A stretch of 8,212 nt of DNA from NCBI GenBank assembly GCA_025455505.1, contig JALOMK010000086.1:1-8212 (forward strand), written 5' to 3'. Both the position numbers and the translations under genes were made by a program. The notes under the pieces are model-generated. The model did not search any database, was not told the DNA's origin, and saw only the letters and a program-made list of their open reading frames with translations. Source of the stretch: Bacteroidales bacterium. Lineage in GTDB: Bacteria; Bacteroidota; Bacteroidia; Bacteroidales; VadinHA17. Shown here in pieces: positions 7,044 to 8,212 of the stretch; within the stretch, counting starts at the first letter, position 1; every line of letters begins with the position of its first letter.

Positions 7044-7901
7044 ATGGAACGACTAAAAATTGCAGTGCAGAAAAGCGGAAGGCTGAGCGAAAATTCGAAA
7101 AAGCTCCTTGAAGAATGCGGAATAAAATTCTCGAACGGGATAAGCGTCCTGAAGACTACGGCAAATAACTTCCCTGTTGAGGTTCTCTTTCTCAGGGACG
7201 ATGACATTCCCCAGTATGTTGAGCAGCAGGTTGCCGATATAGGGATACTCGGCGAGAACATGGTTTACGAGAAGGCCAAGGATGTAGAGGTTCTCGAAAA
7301 ACTTGGATTTGCTTCGTGCCGGCTGAGCCTGGCCATCCCGAAAGAAGACACATATACAGGGCCCGCTTACTTTCGGAACAAGAAGGTTGCAACAAGCTAT
7401 CCAAGGATTCTCGGGGAATACTTCCTGAGGAATGATATCAGTGCCGAGATTGAAGAGATCAGCGGCAGCGTTGAAATTGCACCCGGAATAGGACTTGCAG
7501 CAGGCATCTGCGACATTGTGAGCTCAGGCAGCACGCTCCTCACGAACGGACTTAAGGAGGTTGAGACAATCCTTAAGAGCCAGGCAGTGATTATCAGCAG
7601 CAGGAATATGTCGGACGACAAGAAGGAAATCCTGACACGGCTTCTGTTCAGGATAAGGGCTGTTAAAAATGCAAACGAGAACAAGTACATCCTGCTGAAT
7701 GCACCTGAAAGTGCCGTAACGGAGATATGCCGCATACTCCCCGGGATGAAAAGCCCTACAATAGTCCCGCTTGTGGAGAAAGGCTGGTGCAGCCTCCACT
7801 CCGTTGTCAAGGAAGATGAGTTCTGGGAAAGGATACAGCAGCTGAAAGACGCCGGGGCTGAAGGAATACTTGTGATACCGATAGAAAAGATGATATTATG
7901 A
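7044..7901 (+). CDS. hisG: ATP phosphoribosyltransferase, long form
   Basis: HisG joins ATP and PRPP to phosphoribosyl-ATP, the first and committed step of histidine synthesis. The protein has 285 residues, the length of the long-form enzyme, which carries its own C-terminal ACT-like histidine-binding domain (about 212-285) and needs no HisZ. The N-terminal LKIAVQKSGRLSENS (4-18) is the typical opening. The PRPP-binding loop is GICDIVSSGSTLLTNGL (154-170). RDDDIPQYVEQQVADIGILG (51-70) is also characteristic. The start at 7044 is the first ATG after the attenuator and gives the expected N terminus. Control is probably double: histidine inhibition of the enzyme and attenuation of transcription. 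The stop overlaps the hisD start as ATGA. Confidence 0.96.
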   Translation: MERLKIAVQKSGRLSENSKKLLEECGIKFSNGISVLKTTANNFPVEVLFLRDDDIPQYVEQQVADIGILGENMVYEKAKDVEVLEKLGFASCRLSLAIPKEDTYTGPAYFRNKKVATSYPRILGEYFLRNDISAEIEEISGSVEIAPGIGLAAGICDIVSSGSTLLTNGLKEVETILKSQAVIISSRNMSDDKKEILTRLLFRIRAVKNANENKYILLNAPESAVTEICRILPGMKSPTIVPLVEKGWCSLHSVVKEDEFWERIQQLKDAGAEGILVIPIEKMIL

Positions 7902-8212
7902 TGACATTGACTGAATACCCCGCCAGGGAAGAATGGGGGCGTCTGTGTCGAAGGCCTCAAAACACGGGTGAAGACATCACCGCCACTGTCAGGATGATCC
8001 TTGATACCGTCCGAAGTAAAGGCGATGCCGCCGTACAGGAATTTTCTGCCCGGTATGGCGGAGGGAAGCCTGCTCCCCTTTTAATAAACGAGGAAGAAAT
8101 AGCCGGATCTGTGAAGTCAGTACCTGAAGAACTTAAGGATGCAATAGCAACGGCAGCTACAAATATAGAGAAGTTTCATAAAGCCGGGGGAACGATAAGT
8201 TTAAGAACAGTT
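7898..8212 (+). CDS. hisD: Histidinol dehydrogenase, N-terminal part (cut by window end)
   Basis: HisD oxidises L-histidinol to L-histidine with two NAD+ in the last two steps of the pathway, using Zn2+. Only the first 105 codons are inside the window, and the frame stays open to the last base. The opening (MMTLTEYPAREEWGRLCRRP), the RGD-like turn RSKGDAAVQEFSARY (39-53) and the segment VPEELKDAIATAATNIEKFH (75-94) match the HisD N terminus. Catalytic and zinc residues lie beyond the window. The ATG at 7898 overlaps the hisG stop (ATGA, 7898-7901); a second ATG follows at once at 7901. The overlap indicates coupled translation and a hisGD operon that presumably continues with further his genes. 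Confidence 0.93.
   Translation, partial: MMTLTEYPAREEWGRLCRRPQNTGEDITATVRMILDTVRSKGDAAVQEFSARYGGGKPAPLLINEEEIAGSVKSVPEELKDAIATAATNIEKFHKAGGTISLRTV

Noticed and set aside
7397..7960. 187-residue minus-strand ORF
   Set aside because: It is antisense to hisG and hisD, and its Ser- and Ile-rich composition is what the complement of their codons produces.

Overview
The window is a stretch of a bacterial chromosome that carries branched-chain amino acid genes followed by the start of a histidine operon. All genes are on the + strand. Gene order (ilvC-leuA-leuC-leuD-cimA-leuB, then hisG-hisD), protein sequence flavour (for example the HGSYPQA segment of LeuB), A-rich start contexts with few strong Shine-Dalgarno sites, and moderate GC all suggest an anaerobic-type member of the Bacteroidota, probably order Bacteroidales or a relative. 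This placement rests on recalled family resemblance, not on a search.

Layout: positions 1-626 hold the C-terminal part of ketol-acid reductoisomerase (ilvC). Then come 2-isopropylmalate synthase (leuA, 651-2144), a short gap with a long perfect palindrome (2146-2177), the two isopropylmalate isomerase subunits (leuC 2202-3605, leuD 3629-4231), a second LeuA-like enzyme best read as Leptospira-type citramalate synthase (cimA, 4228-5781), and 3-isopropylmalate dehydrogenase (leuB, 5783-6850). Gaps are 1-60 nt or overlaps, so this is one transcription unit. A 193-nt region (6851-7043) follows, then hisG (7044-7901) and the 5' part of hisD (7898 onward, cut by the window end), which overlap by 4 nt.

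How the genes work together: IlvC serves valine, isoleucine and leucine. LeuA starts the leucine branch from 2-oxoisovalerate. CimA condenses pyruvate with acetyl-CoA to citramalate. LeuC, LeuD and LeuB can process both products, giving 2-oxoisocaproate for leucine and 2-oxobutyrate for isoleucine. The operon therefore appears to encode leucine synthesis plus a threonine-independent route to isoleucine.

The most interesting element is in the leuB-hisG gap: a 19-residue leader peptide, MNRTLSHHHHLHTCSQARR (6908-6967), followed by an intrinsic terminator (6996-7027) just before hisG. The 8-mer CTCAGGCG near the end of the leader ORF is repeated exactly in the 3' arm of the terminator, so it can compete for the terminator 5' arm and act as an antiterminator. 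The geometry fits ribosome-mediated histidine attenuation. There is no sign of phage, IS transposase, CRISPR, tRNA or rRNA.
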